Shown here: piece by piece, positions 1-12,917 of the stretch
How the letters are laid out: the number at the start of each line of letters is the position of its first letter
How positions within the stretch are numbered: position 1 is the stretch's first letter
NCBI GenBank assembly: GCA_947034895.1
Contig: OX344764.1
Span: 46,171,348-46,235,347 of the forward strand
Origin: Rhytidiadelphus loreus
Taxonomy: Eukaryota; Streptophyta; Bryopsida; Hypnales; Hylocomiaceae
Reading direction: 5' to 3'
Length of the DNA stretch: 64,000 bases
Translations under genes and position numbers: made by a program
The notes under the pieces: model-generated
The model's input: the letters and a program-made list of their open reading frames with translations, nothing else
The model's database searches: none
Told to the model about the DNA's origin: nothing

Positions 1-2452
1 AGGTAAATACACCTAAAATTGGTCCATATACAATGTAACACCGTCCACTTCAAGGTAATTTTGGAAGGTAACTACACCTCAAATTCATCCCTATGAAATG
101 TTGATACCTACTTCACATGGAAAATGAACAAGCAAAATAGTCAAAATGGTTAGCAACAAAAGGGCAGTAATAAGGTGGAGTTGGGAATCATTTGTCTGGG
201 TAATGATTGGGGTTCATTGATGGTATGGTAAAAGTAATAGTTTTGTAAGGAGACAACTTTGGTAGTGTTTCTCAATTTAACCCTACCTTGAACTCAAGGT
301 TTAGGAAACTCAAGTTTGGACACGACGTGGTATTTTTTGTGTATTTGACATAATAGATGAATGGATTGAGGTATACAAAAGTAACAAAAGTTTGTCTTCA
401 TGAAAAGACAAAACTAATGACACATGACACTCCCAATTTGGATCATTATTGCATCTCCTATACGTTTCAAAAGCTACAAAATTATCATGTATTCTATGTA
501 TAGGGTGTTGAGTTTGAACATGATAAAGTTTAGATGTTAAAACGACATCCAAATATGAGATTTAGATAGCTGGATTATCAATCCAATAGCGTATGTCATG
601 TCTTATTTTAATATATAATTTTTTTAGGAGTCAAACTTGGTACCATGTATACAATATCATAAATCCTAACCATATATATTGTACTCTACATTCCTTTAAG
701 GGTTAACATCTTGCTTGGGCACTATTTTGATACTATGAGAGTATTTCCTAGTATGCACCAAATGGATTTTGGAATCATCTAAGTTAGTTATCACCAAAAA
801 CCTCCTACAATTTTTCTTGTTGAAAATATACATCTAATTGATTTTACTTCTAAAATTTCCAAAAACACTTCAACATTGCTTCTTTAAATATACCAATGGC
901 CAAAAATTGTTCGTCATTTTTTTCTAGTATGTTACTTTATGGTACCACATAGCTTGAGTAAGGTTGATTTAAGGTGTAGTTGAAACAATGAAACTACACC
1001 TAAGAATGTAATGATAAGTGTTGTATAGTTACTACTATTAAAGTGTTTGGATTTATAAATAGTTTATTAGCAATAAAAGAGGATTTTAACACTCACAGAT
1101 AATGCAATGTTTGAATACCACATGTGAAAGCTAGAAAGGTTCAAGGTTTATATGTAGAGAATCTAAAACCAATAGGAATTATGATGTTGAAATGGCATAC
1201 ATTCTAAAAATAATATTTTGCCAATGAGGTTTTAGTCATTATAATATTATAAATGGAAATAAGTGCGTAGTAAAAATTTAGAGTAAAATTGCAGTTTGTA
1301 AATTTGCTCCTAATGTTGTATCTAAATTTAGCATTTTTAACTGCAAATGCTTAATTCCTAAAATTTATGACAATATGTCAACAAAAAAAACACTTCAAAA
1401 TTGCCATTTCTAATGCAATCATCCAAAATTCAAAAAACATATTTGAATTACAAGATTTATTTAACAATAGGATCTTATTCTTGACTTATGTATGTGAATT
1501 GTTTGAAATTTTTATAAAAAAAGCCGTGTAAATTGAAAGTTTTACCAAGGGAAATATGGTCTTGGTCAAGCAAGCATAATGACCACAAGAAGACACACAG
1601 TTATACTACTTTCTCATGTGGATCTTCTTATGGTTCATTACTTTGATCTAAACAAATTATATTTCTACTAGTGATGATATCTTTTGAAGTAAAGATAGCT
1701 AGACTTTTGTATTTAATATAAAATAGTGTACAGGGATTAAAAAAATTGAAAAATTGTAATGAAGGGACTACAAGAAATTGTCTAAGAGATGAAAGTCCAA
1801 AAGTGGAAAAAACTAAATATTGCAACATTTTTGAAAAAATCATTAAGGGAATAAGGATACCTGACTATAGACAAAACTAATTGCAAATATCTTTGCCATG
1901 AAATTGATAATGTCAAACTCAATAGTGATTTATTTTTAGAAAGCATTATATATCTTATAAAAAAAATGTTTTGTATATTTATAAAAGGTTGAACTAAACA
2001 ATGAATTTCATGTTTTATTTTTGGGAATAGATAATATACTTGTCCTCGATCTAAAAATCTTCATATCTTTTATGCCATTGATGAAATTGAAACAAGTTAA
2101 AGCCTTTTGTATAGAAAAGATCTAATAACCCTTGATTGTCTAATGACACCGCTTTAGACTTTTTGAAAACTTAGCAACTTTTATTGACTTCATGATTTGA
2201 AATTTTTGCATGAAATTTTTAGAAAGGATGCTATTTATTCTAATCTACATGTGAAGCTTTGTTTCACATCAATATGATAAACACTACAAAAGTCTTAAGA
2301 TTTTTATTGATTTCAATGTCAAAATGGGCTACTTAAAAATATATTCTTGAAAAAATACTGATTTATTTCATTTTATTTTGTATATTGATACCTAGTCAAA
2401 AAATTGAGCCACATTCTAGTTTTAACTAATTCTTCTAAGGTCCCTCATATTC
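1..2452. other. AT-rich intergenic spacer
   Basis: No gene is supported. The few short ORFs (up to 81 codons) are what very AT-rich DNA gives by chance, and none shows a recognisable domain or consistent coding character. I see no terminal inverted repeats or clear tandem repeats in this stretch. It ends at the TTAA that begins the first copy of the array element. Confidence 0.6.
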
Positions 2453-2456
2453 TTAA

Positions 2457-3376
2457 CCCTTAAAGGACTGTCACTATACTTTCACCAAAACCGCTCCAAA
2501 ACTGCCATTTCTACTACAAGTACCATAATTTTGAATTTTTTTTGACATATCTAACCAAGGATCTTGTATTATATAGTATCAAAACATGTGGTAAAAATTT
2601 CAGACATTTCCACCGGGGGGATTGCAGGATATAAGCATTCAAATTAACTAAAATCATTTTTTTTACCCTGCAAAAAGCAAGGCAGCTGCGCTTCACAAGC
2701 TCACATTTCTATGAAAAAATGACCTAAATGGTGGTGCTTTTTTGGATTTGTTTTCCTAAACAAGTTGGCCACATGCTTGAAAAATTTCAGATCATTTGGA
2801 ATAGTACAACATATAGGAAAAAAATAGTAAGTAGGTCGTAGTAGAGAATTATTAAAAATACTAAATTATTTACAATTTAAATATGGAATTGAAAATTTCC
2901 AATCTGAATGGTCAAAATGTTGTAATAATTATGTATCTACATCCTAAGATTTTATTTTTGTCCAAAACTATTGAAAATTGGGTAAGATAAAGGATTTCAA
3001 AGTTTATTTTAGAGTAGGAAATCCAAAACTGCCCGCAAACAAAAAATCCTCATAACTTTTGATTCATTGATCAAAATGGAATGATTCAAAGCTTTTCGTG
3101 TATATAAAACTCTAGAAAATCAATTCCAAATTTTTGTTTCTGAAAAAAGTGATTTTTTCTGATCTGCCCAAACTGCCCAGTTACAAAAAAAAGTAACATA
3201 TTAGGCTATAACATTTGACTCGTATTTCCAAATGTCATGAAATTTGGTGCATATGAAAGATCTTCCTTGCCCCCACATTCTATTAAAATTTCAGCCCCAA
3301 ATATGAAAATCTCCGCTCATAGGTACCTGCCCCAAATTTCTATACAACCAAAAAACACAGTCTGGTCCTTTAGGGG
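2457..3376 (+). mobile_element. TTAA-flanked MITE-like element, array copy 1
   Basis: Flanked by TTAA on both sides (2453-2456 and 3377-3380). Terminal inverted repeats read CCCTTAAAGGAC at the left and GTCCTTTAGGGG at the right. There is no coding capacity. TTAA target duplication with termini beginning CCC and ending GGG is the pattern of piggyBac-type elements. That superfamily assignment is inference, because no transposase is present. This copy is the left parent of the recombinant copies 2 and 3. Confidence 0.75.
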
Positions 3377-3699
3377 TTAATTACCATTTTGACATAAAAT
3401 TAGAACCTTTGCAACCATTGTTTAAAATACTTGCCTCCAAAGCAAGGCTAAATCTTCATCTATATTTATTTCTTAACAAATCCAACCATAAGATCTTTTA
3501 GTTAACTTGTTAGAATATACCATCCTAAAATTTCAGAATAAAAAACCTTACTAATTGCAAGATCATGTTGCTTGGATTTCAAAAAGAAGTATTTTTCACC
3601 TCTTCCTAAATGGACAAATTTCATCCTTCATACCTTTTATCCAAAAATGTGTAGATTCTATAACTTGTAACTCTCTATAACAAGTTAAAGAGATAAGTT

Positions 3700-4172
3700 G
3701 GAAATAAAAATAAAAAATTTGAACAAAAAATATTACATATTCATGCTTGAAAAAAATAGTAAATAGAAAGAAGCAAAGAATGAATTAAAATATTGCATTG
3801 TTAAGAATTTAGGTATGGAATTGAAAAATGCCAATACCAATGGTTGTAATTTTGTAATAAAAAATCTAAATCCTTTGATTTGATTTGATTTCAAAAATAT
3901 TGAAAATTGACTTAAGTAAAGGACTTTAAAGTTTATTTTGAAATAGAGATTCCATAATTGGCCACAAACTAAAATTCCTCATAACTTTCATCTCATTTAT
4001 TGAAATGGAATGATTTAGAGCTTTCCAAGTATATATAAATCTAAAAAACCAATTTCAAATTATTGTTTCTTTAAAAAGTTATTTTTTTGAGTTGCCAGGG
4101 CTCTAAGAAAAAATACATACTATACAATAATTTTTTAACCATGTAGTCAAAAGTTATGAATATTGTTGCACC
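3700..4172 (+). repeat. Diverged relative of the TTAA element inside the array spacer
   Basis: The spacer carries an older copy of the same family in the same orientation. Motifs such as ATGGAATTGAAAA, TATTGAAAATTG, AAGTTTATTTT, CATAACTTT and GAAATGGAATGATT occur in the same order and spacing as in the young elements. It stops just before a further TTAA-CCCCTCAAGGAC terminus at 4173. The same relics recur at 5792-6264 and 7884-8356 because the spacer is repeated. Confidence 0.6.
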
Positions 4173-4551
4173 TTAACCCCTCAAGGACAAAGAAGACATG
4201 ACATGTCCTCTTCAAATTTTCAATGGCAAATTCTTGGTAGGGTGAAACAAATCTCAATATTTTGTAAACTAGGTTCTCGTAGAGTAATAAGTTGACATAC
4301 TTGTTGCATTTTTTCATTATCAAAATTTCAATGTGAGAAGTATTTAAAAATTTATTTAGGAAATGTAGTCTAATAGAAAAGGAAGCAAACATAATGTTTT
4401 TTCAATGAAAGGAATAGTAGGGATAGAAAAAAACATTTTCTTGGACATTTCTAGTCTTTACCTATCACAAACAAATTGGATTTGGAGATTCTTTTTCAAA
4501 TTTGTATTTTTAGCAATTTTAAAAACACAAAGTTCAATTTGGTATGATTAA

Positions 4552-5468
4552 CCCTTAAAGGACCGTCACTATACTTTCACCAAAACCGCTCCAAAACTGC
4601 CATTTCTAGTACAAGTACCATAATTTTGAATTTTTTTGACATATCTAACCGTAGGATCTTGTATTATATAATATCAAAAACATGTGGTAAAAATTTCAAA
4701 CATTTTCACCGGATGGATCGCAAGATATAAGCATTCAAATTAACTAGAGTCATTTTTTTGACCCTGCAAAAAGTAGGGTAGCTGCACTTCACAAGCTCAC
4801 ATTTCTATGAAAAAACGACCTAGATGGTGGTGCTTCTTTGGATTTGTTTTCCTAAACAAGTTGGCCACATGCTTGAAAATTTTCAGATAATTTGGAATAG
4901 TACAACATATAGGAAAAAAATAGTAAGTAGGTAGTAGAAGAGAATTATTAAAAATACTAAATTATTTACAATTTAAATATGGAATTGAAAATTTCCAATC
5001 CCAATGGTCAAAATGTTGTAATAATGTATCTACATCCTACGATTTTATTTTTGTCCAACACTATTGAAAATTGGATAAGATAAAGGATTCAAAGTTTATT
5101 TTAGAGTAGGAAATCCAAAACTGCCCGCAAACAAAAAATCCTTGTAACTTTTGACTCATTCATCAAAATGGAATGATTCAAAGCTTTTCGTGTATATAAA
5201 ACTCTAGAAAATCAATTCCAAATTTTTGTTTCTGAAAAAAGTGATTTTTTCTGATCTGCCCAAACTGCCCAGTTACAAAAAAAAGTAACATATTAGGCTA
5301 TAACATTTGACTCGTATTTCCAAATGTCATGAAATTTGGTGCATATGAAAGATCTTCCTTGCCCCCACATTCTATTAAAATTTCAGCCCCAAATATGAAA
5401 ATCTCCGCTCATAGGTACCTGCCCCAAATTTCTATACAACCAAAAAACACAGTCTGGTCCTTTAGGGG
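4552..5468 (+). mobile_element. TTAA-flanked element, array copy 2 (chimeric)
   Basis: TTAA at 4548-4551 and 5469-5472, with the same terminal repeats as copy 1. Left of about 5161 it carries the variants of copy 4; from 5262 rightwards it carries the variants of copy 1. It also has a private change shared with copy 3 (TCCAACACT near 5055, where copies 1 and 4 read TCCAAAACT). It is non-coding. Confidence 0.8.
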
Positions 5469-6643
5469 TTAATTACCATTTTGACATAAAATTAGAACCT
5501 TTGCAACCATTGTTTAAAATACTTGCCTCCAAAGCAAGGCTAAATCTTCATCTATATTTATTTCTTAACAAATCCAACCATAAGATCTTTTAGTTAACTT
5601 GTTAGAATATACCATCCTAAAATTTCAGAATAAAAAACCTTACTAATTGCAAGATCATGTTGCTTGGATTTCAAAAAGAAGTATTTTTCACCTCTTCCTA
5701 AATGGACAAATTTCATCCTTCATACCTTTTATCCAAAAATGTGTAGATTCTATAACTTGTAACTCTCTATAACAAGTTAAAGAGATAAGTTGGAAATAAA
5801 AATAAAAAATTTGAACAAAAAATATTACATATTCATGCTTGAAAAAAATAGTAAATAGAAAGAAGCAAAGAATGAATTAAAATATTGCATTGTTAAGAAT
5901 TTAGGTATGGAATTGAAAAATGCCAATACCAATGGTTGTAATTTTGTAATAAAAAATCTAAATCCTTTGATTTGATTTGATTTCAAAAATATTGAAAATT
6001 GACTTAAGTAAAGGACTTTAAAGTTTATTTTGAAATAGAGATTCCATAATTGGCCACAAACTAAAATTCCTCATAACTTTCATCTCATTTATTGAAATGG
6101 AATGATTTAGAGCTTTCCAAGTATATATAAATCTAAAAAACCAATTTCAAATTATTGTTTCTTTAAAAAGTTATTTTTTTGAGTTGCCAGGGCTCTAAGA
6201 AAAAATACATACTATACAATAATTTTTTAACCATGTAGTCAAAAGTTATGAATATTGTTGCACCTTAACCCCTCAAGGACAAAGAAGACATGACATGTCC
6301 TCTTCAAATTTTCAATGGCAAATTCTTGGTAGGGTGAAACAAATCTCAATATTTTGTAAACTAGGTTCTCGTAGAGTAATAAGTTGACATACTTGTTGCA
6401 TTTTTTCATTATCAAAATTTCAATGTGAGAAGTATTTAAAAATTTATTTAGGAAATGTAGTCTAATAGAAAAGGAAGCAAACATAATGTTTTTTCAATGA
6501 AAGGAATAGTAGGGATAGAAAAAAACATTTTCTTGGACATTTCTAGTCTTTACCTATCACAAACAAATTGGATTTGGAGATTCTTTTTCAAATTTGTATT
6601 TTTAGCAATTTTAAAAACACAAAGTTCAATTTGGTATGATTAA

Positions 6644-7560
6644 CCCTTAAAGGACCGTCACTATACTTTCACCAAAACCGCTCCAAAACTGCCATTTCTA
6701 GTACAAGTACCATAATTTTGAATTTTTTTGACATATCTAACCGTAGGATCTTGTATTATATAATATCAAAAACATGTGGTAAAAATTTCAAACATTTTCA
6801 CCGGATGGATCGCAAGATATAAGCATTCAAATTAACTAGAGTCATTTTTTTGACCCTGCAAAAAGTAGGGTAGCTGCACTTCACAAGCTCACATTTCTAT
6901 GAAAAAACGACCTAGATGGTGGTGCTTCTTTGGATTTGTTTTCCTAAACAAGTTGGCCACATGCTTGAAAATTTTCAGATAATTTGGAATAGTACAACAT
7001 ATAGGAAAAAAATAGTAAGTAGGTAGTAGAAGAGAATTATTAAAAATACTAAATTATTTACAATTTAAATATGGAATTGAAAATTTCCAATCCCAATGGT
7101 CAAAATGTTGTAATAATGTATCTACATCCTACGATTTTATTTTTGTCCAACACTATTGAAAATTGGATAAGATAAAGGATTCAAAGTTTATTTTAGAGTA
7201 GGAAATCCAAAACTGCCCGCAAACAAAAAATCCTTGTAACTTTTGACTCATTCATCAAAATGGAATGATTCAAAGCTTTTCGTGTATATAAAACTCTAGA
7301 AAATCAATTCCAAATTTTTGTTTCTGAAAAAAGTGATTTTTTCTGATCTGCCCAAACTGCCCAGTTACAAAAAAAAGTAACATATTAGGCTATAACATTT
7401 GACTCGTATTTCCAAATGTCATGAAATTTGGTGCATATGAAAGATCTTCCTTGCCCCCACATTCTATTAAAATTTCAGCCCCAAATATGAAAATCTCCGC
7501 TCATAGGTACCTGCCCCAAATTTCTATACAACCAAAAAACACAGTCTGGTCCTTTAGGGG
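6644..7560 (+). mobile_element. TTAA-flanked element, array copy 3 (chimeric)
   Basis: Indistinguishable by eye from copy 2 and displaced by exactly 2,092 bp, with TTAA at both ends. The private change shared with copy 2 implies that the second duplication happened after the first recombination. It is non-coding. Confidence 0.8.
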
Positions 7561-8735
7561 TTAATTACCATTTTGACATAAAATTAGAACCTTTGCAACC
7601 ATTGTTTAAAATACTTGCCTCCAAAGCAAGGCTAAATCTTCATCTATATTTATTTCTTAACAAATCCAACCATAAGATCTTTTAGTTAACTTGTTAGAAT
7701 ATACCATCCTAAAATTTCAGAATAAAAAACCTTACTAATTGCAAGATCATGTTGCTTGGATTTCAAAAAGAAGTATTTTTCACCTCTTCCTAAATGGACA
7801 AATTTCATCCTTCATACCTTTTATCCAAAAATGTGTAGATTCTATAACTTGTAACTCTCTATAACAAGTTAAAGAGATAAGTTGGAAATAAAAATAAAAA
7901 ATTTGAACAAAAAATATTACATATTCATGCTTGAAAAAAATAGTAAATAGAAAGAAGCAAAGAATGAATTAAAATATTGCATTGTTAAGAATTTAGGTAT
8001 GGAATTGAAAAATGCCAATACCAATGGTTGTAATTTTGTAATAAAAAATCTAAATCCTTTGATTTGATTTGATTTCAAAAATATTGAAAATTGACTTAAG
8101 TAAAGGACTTTAAAGTTTATTTTGAAATAGAGATTCCATAATTGGCCACAAACTAAAATTCCTCATAACTTTCATCTCATTTATTGAAATGGAATGATTT
8201 AGAGCTTTCCAAGTATATATAAATCTAAAAAACCAATTTCAAATTATTGTTTCTTTAAAAAGTTATTTTTTTGAGTTGCCAGGGCTCTAAGAAAAAATAC
8301 ATACTATACAATAATTTTTTAACCATGTAGTCAAAAGTTATGAATATTGTTGCACCTTAACCCCTCAAGGACAAAGAAGACATGACATGTCCTCTTCAAA
8401 TTTTCAATGGCAAATTCTTGGTAGGGTGAAACAAATCTCAATATTTTGTAAACTAGGTTCTCGTAGAGTAATAAGTTGACATACTTGTTGCATTTTTTCA
8501 TTATCAAAATTTCAATGTGAGAAGTATTTAAAAATTTATTTAGGAAATGTAGTCTAATAGAAAAGGAAGCAAACATAATGTTTTTTCAATGAAAGGAATA
8601 GTAGGGATAGAAAAAAACATTTTCTTGGACATTTCTAGTCTTTACCTATCACAAACAAATTGGATTTGGAGATTCTTTTTCAAATTTGTATTTTTAGCAA
8701 TTTTAAAAACACAAAGTTCAATTTGGTATGATTAA

Positions 8736-9652
8736 CCCTTAAAGGACCGTCACTATACTTTCACCAAAACCGCTCCAAAACTGCCATTTCTAGTACAAGT
8801 ACCATAATTTTGAATTTTTTTGACATATCTAACCGTAGGATCTTGTATTATATAATATCAAAAACATGTGGTAAAAATTTCAAACATTTTCACCGGATGG
8901 ATCGCAAGATATAAGCATTCAAATTAACTAGAGTCATTTTTTTGACCCTGCAAAAAGTAGGGTAGCTGCACTTCACAAGCTCACATTTCTATGAAAAAAC
9001 GACCTAGATGGTGGTGCTTCTTTGGATTTGTTTTCCTAAACAAGTTGGCCACATGCTTGAAAATTTTCAGATAATTTGGAATAGTACAACATATAGGAAA
9101 AAAATAGTAAGTAGGTAGTAGAAGAGAATTATTAAAAATACTAAATTATTTACAATTTAAATATGGAATTGAAAATTTCCAATCCCAATGGTCAAAATGT
9201 TGTAATAATGTATCTACATCCTACGATTTTATTTTTGTCCAAAACTATTGAAAATTGGATAAGATAAAGGATTCAAAGTTTATTTTAGAGTAGGAAATCC
9301 AAAACTGCCCGCAAACAAAAAATCCTTGTAACTTTTGACTCATTCATCAAAATGGAATGATTCAAAGCTTTTCGTGTATATAAAACTCTAGAAAATCAAT
9401 TCCAAATTTTTGTTTCTGAAAAAAGTGATTTTTTCTGATCTGCCCGAACTGCCCGGTTGGAAAAAAAAGTAACATATTAGGCTATAACATTTGACTTGTA
9501 TTTCCAAATGTCATGAAATTTGGTGCATATGAAAGATCTTCCTTGCCCCCACATTCTATTAAAATTTCAGCCCCAAATATGAAAATCTCCGCTCGTAGGT
9601 ACTTGCCCAAAATTTCTATACAACCAAAAAACACAGTCCGGTCCTTTAGGGG
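8736..9652 (+). mobile_element. TTAA-flanked element, array copy 4 (right parent)
   Basis: TTAA at 8732-8735 and 9653-9656. Its right third has private variants (GCCCGAACTGCCCGG near 9443, GCTCGTAGGTACTTG near 9593, CAGTCCGGTCC near the end) that copies 1-3 lack. Its left part matches copies 2 and 3. This pattern marks it as the original right-hand element of the array. Confidence 0.8.
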
Positions 9653-9656
9653 TTAA

Positions 9657-10307
9657 GAATATAAAATAAATTGAATGATTCCAATTTTTTTGAAGATATT
9701 CCAAATAATATTCTAATAATATCAATTGTTAAATTAAAAAAATCAATGCTTACATTAAAATTTTAAAATTTTATAGGGTCCAATTTGGTCCAATTTGGAT
9801 TTCTCCTTCTTTGGTTTGAAAATGTGTACAAATTTGAGAGAGTTTTTTCTTTCTCAATTTTTAAAATAAAAAAAATACTAAATTTGCCTAAGATTTGAAT
9901 ACAAATTTTTTTGGGGGGTAAAAAAACCTTATTCATCTTCTTATAATTTTTCTTGCCCCCAAATTGTATTTTTTGCCTATAAAGTTGATAATCCTAAATT
10001 GTTATGATCTAAAAGTCTATCGGTCAATATTTTCGACAATTAATTCCATGCATACTAGGCAAAATAGTCTTTACTTTTGTCCAATTAAAATTAAAAATTT
10101 CAAGCACATAAATGTGCAAAAAATATCAAAGTGGGGCAATTCATTGAAAATCTCTATTGTCAAAAAGTTGTTGGGCCTTGACGGTTAAAGCTACTCCTTG
10201 CCCACATGTTCTATGAAAATTTCAAAGAAAAATAATGAAAATTCCATTCTTAGTGAGCTGCCTAAAATTTTGATGTTGCTAAAAAATGTTGTTTGGTCCT
10301 TTAGGGA
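9657..10307 (+). mobile_element. Diverged TTAA-family element, right end preserved
   Basis: The right end reads GGTCCTTTAGGGA followed by TCAA, a decayed TTAA, at 10308-10311. The inner sequence (a stretch around CTACTCCTTGCCCAC and GAGCTGCCTAAAAT) matches the reverse complement of the element at 41461. The left boundary is uncertain because it abuts the array. It is non-coding. Confidence 0.5.
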
Positions 10308-10842
10308 TCAAAGTATCATGTTTGGTGCTTTGTAGTCCTAAGATTGATGAAGCTTGGACCATTGGAAGGCTAGTTGCACCACTTGAGTAAGTTTTTTCAA
10401 TGAGTATTAAGAAATTTAGAGTTTTTTGTGATGGCTACTTAGTAAATAAAATAATTGAAGTTTGGAAGGAAGTTTCTTGTAGTTGACTCATGTAATTGAA
10501 AATATTTAGTACCCTATATAGGTTGTTGATACTTCTTACACTCAATAAGTATAATAATTGACATTTGTTAGTATGTATGTGAAGCATGTATGTACTTTCT
10601 AAAGGATTTCACTAGAAATATTCAAAGTTCATTGCTTAGAAAGCACCTTCAAAAAAAATACATGACTAATATTGGTCTTGAATAATATCTTGTATGTTTT
10701 GTAAAGAATTCTTAAAGAAGGTAATTGCATGTCTTCTTGCATGTAGGACAATTGCTTGATTTTGAAGACTTCATGGCTAAAAACCACATCTAGTCACAAT
10801 GTTACATTGCACATAACTAAGAGAATAAGGCATAAGATGTGT
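10308..10842. other. AT-rich spacer
   Basis: I see no gene, no inverted termini and no tandem repeat here. The sequence is AT-rich with no ORF of note. Confidence 0.5.
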
Positions 10843-11115
10843 TTTGGCCTCCCGGGAGGGCTGTTTCAGGCTAGTTTTTGTTGCTGGGAACTAGCCAATG
10901 CTATTTGGAAAAAAAGAATTTAAAAAAGAAAAAAAAAAAAGAAAAAAAGAAAAAGAAAAAAGATTTTATTTTTTATTTTTTATTCAAATATTCAAATTTT
11001 AATGCTTGCTGATGTGGAAATCTCTGGACCACATCAGCAGGCTGCGTGGCAGAGATCAGAACGCAGAGGAACGCAAGAACTCACAAGGGTTGAAACTCAC
11101 CTAATGTAGTAGTGC
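10843..11115. repeat. Dispersed repeat with GTGTTTTGGC start and internal hairpin
   Basis: It begins GTGTTTTGGCCTCCCGGGAGGGCTG, passes through a purine-rich A/G run, and contains a stem of 11 perfect pairs (TGCTGATGTGG with CCACATCAGCA, 11007-11039). A second copy with the same layout starts near 37829 (GTGTTTTGGCTGTTGGGGAGGGCTG, then an A-rich run). Both end with CTCAYCTAATGTA. The class of element is not clear. A Helitron was considered, but no CTRR end follows the hairpin. Confidence 0.4.
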
Positions 11116-11507
11116 TCTAAAATCGCCCACCTTCTTCAAACCGCCCCTATTTTTGTGTGGAGAATGGAGATGGGGTGATCCTTAAATGGATCATTGTAGC
11201 AATTGAATGCATTGAGGATTTTTTTTCCTATTGCAAGAGTCAATCATTGCCTTTGATTTCCACACATCTCTTTACAAATAGCAAGTAGATGGATTTTGGG
11301 AGACCTATGGTCACAAATAGGTGTTTATGCCCCAAATCTTTGGAATTTTTAAGTAATTCAAAAATGTTTGGAAAAATACAAAACCACTTGTGTTAGGTTC
11401 CACATCTATTTTTCTTTCTCTAAAAAATAATCAAAAAATAATTTTGTCTATGGAAGCCTATGAAAAAGTAGACCAGCCCTTAAATGGTTGATTTTAGAGC
11501 ATACTAC
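11106..11507. mobile_element. Possible small inverted-repeat element (MITE-like)
   Basis: The left end GTAGTAGTGCTCTAAAATC and the right end GATTTTAGAGCATACTAC are inverted copies differing by a one-base indel, about 400 bp apart. No clear target-site duplication can be seen and there is no ORF. The class is unknown. Confidence 0.4.
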
Positions 11508-12412
11508 CTTAGATCAAAATACACGGGAAGATACAATGAAGAGCAAACCTCATACTTATTGAGAATACTACTGTTTATGTCAAATTATCTTTCATATGTT
11601 TCATATACCTAAATTAAAGTTTTCACATTCAAAGATAAAGTGGAGAAGAGGGAAATTGAAGAACTCAAAATTACTACTCCAATGGAAGAGTGCATAAATC
11701 TGCCAAAGAAGATATAGTAAGGTAAACCACACATATCCAACCACTTAAGTGATTATGGAACAAATCGTGAGTAGTATGAGGCTATCAATGCAAATTTTTC
11801 CCATGTAGAAAGATAGGAAATATGGGGATTGTAAATTTCCATAATCTAATTCCCTAAATTGAAATAACTATGATTTTTGGGAGCCAAGAGTGCTCCAAAT
11901 CCATAGCCAATGTCTAGACTCTTCTAATTTTGATTGTTCAAGAACTACTTTTTTGCTCATCTCTTACTCACTACTTTCCATGCAATTCGGTGCAATTTTG
12001 GACATGTGTCATGATTTTATTAGTCCTTATTAGTCCCAACCTTAAAAAGGAGAAAAAAACACATTTTGGACAAGCCTCAGTTGGAAATTTGTTCCAACCT
12101 TAGACATGTTGGAAATAATTGCACTCTATAGGTTGGTTATGACTCCCTAATCGGGAATGAGTGGTTATACCATAAAAACTCTCTTAAGTAATGGGACCCC
12201 GACTGGTTTGACACAACATTACAGAGGTTATTACATTAGGGAGGGTCATTTCTAACAATCAATATTACCTTAGATAGGTTTAGTTACTTCTTCTTTTTTT
12301 GAAACAAATGAAACGGGATTTCATTGCAAAGGTGAGATATATGATCGGCACACACAAGTGGCCTGCTAGGAAACAAAACAAAGGAGGCTTAGTTACTTTA
12401 GAGAGTATTGCT
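11508..12412. other. AT-rich spacer
   Basis: No gene is supported. Near 12290-12350 a T-rich run is followed by GAAACAAATGAAACGGGATTTC, a type of sequence often seen at the ends of decayed plant retroelements. I cannot define an element from it. Confidence 0.4.
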
Positions 12413-12915
12413 TTAGAGAGGTTCTACTGGACAGTTTGATGGCGCAATGATCATGGACAGGAATGTTATCGATGGCAAGCTGCTCTTGAGGACAGAATTT
12501 CTGTCGTGGTCTGTAGTCAACAGCAGTTTGTGCACCCAGCTCCTTACGTTAAGCTTGTCGCTTTGAATCCACCGCATGTGGGGGGTTCCAGGGGCACTCG
12601 AGTCTCTGCAATTCTTCCGTGCAACATGTCTCCTTTTGTCGTTCTCCTCGCCAACTCGCTCACCTGTTCCCGGGACTTGCGAGTTTGTGGGAAGCTGGGA
12701 ATCTGGTGGGAATTTCACGCAACGGGAGCCTTTCACACAACTGCAGGAACTGCCAGATCGAGTGCGTGCTTAGCTTGCTGGTTTTTTTTGCTTTCCGTGA
12801 GTGTGTGTGCGCTTGCACTTTCGGGGTTCCGTTCAGGCCTTCGAAGTCAAATGGACGGCACTTCTGGAGCCAGCCTTTCACAAGAGGCAAGGGTTGAGTA
12901 TCATTTGCAGTCTAA
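12413..12915. other. GC-rich island without a supported gene
   Basis: About 500 bp with base composition well above its neighbours. Overlapping ORFs of up to 142 codons occur in several frames on both strands, which is expected from the low stop-codon frequency. No domain, intact start context or continuation beyond the island supports any of them. It could be a displaced exon or promoter fragment like the GC-rich block at 16.4 kb. Confidence 0.4.
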
Positions 12916-12917
12916 TA

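Larger units (their letters stand above)
2453..9656. repeat. Tandem array of 2,092-bp units (element plus spacer)
   Basis: Four copies of a ~917-920-bp element (bodies 2457-3376, 4552-5468, 6644-7560, 8736-9652) alternate with three spacers of 1,167 bp (3381-4547, 5473-6639, 7565-8731) that look identical by eye. The repeat period of 2,092 bp is exact for the last three elements. Element 1 differs from 2 and 3 in its left part; element 4 differs from 2 and 3 in its right part. An 81-codon minus-strand ORF recurs once per spacer, but this only reflects the copying of the spacer and is not evidence of a gene. Confidence 0.95.

Noticed and set aside
4147..8576. The identical 81-codon minus-strand ORF at 4147, 6239 and 8331
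   Set aside because: It repeats only because the whole spacer is repeated. The sequence is Leu/Asn/Lys-rich as expected from AT-rich DNA, with no domain and no separate constraint visible.
2453..9656. CRISPR array or centromeric satellite as reading of the tandem units
   Set aside because: The 2,092-bp period, internal transposon and chimeric structure fit local duplication. Nothing resembles short direct repeats with unique spacers, and four copies are too few to call a centromere.
11007..11039. Helitron 3' hairpin
   Set aside because: The stem is good, but no CTRR terminus follows at the expected distance and no matching TC start is evident.
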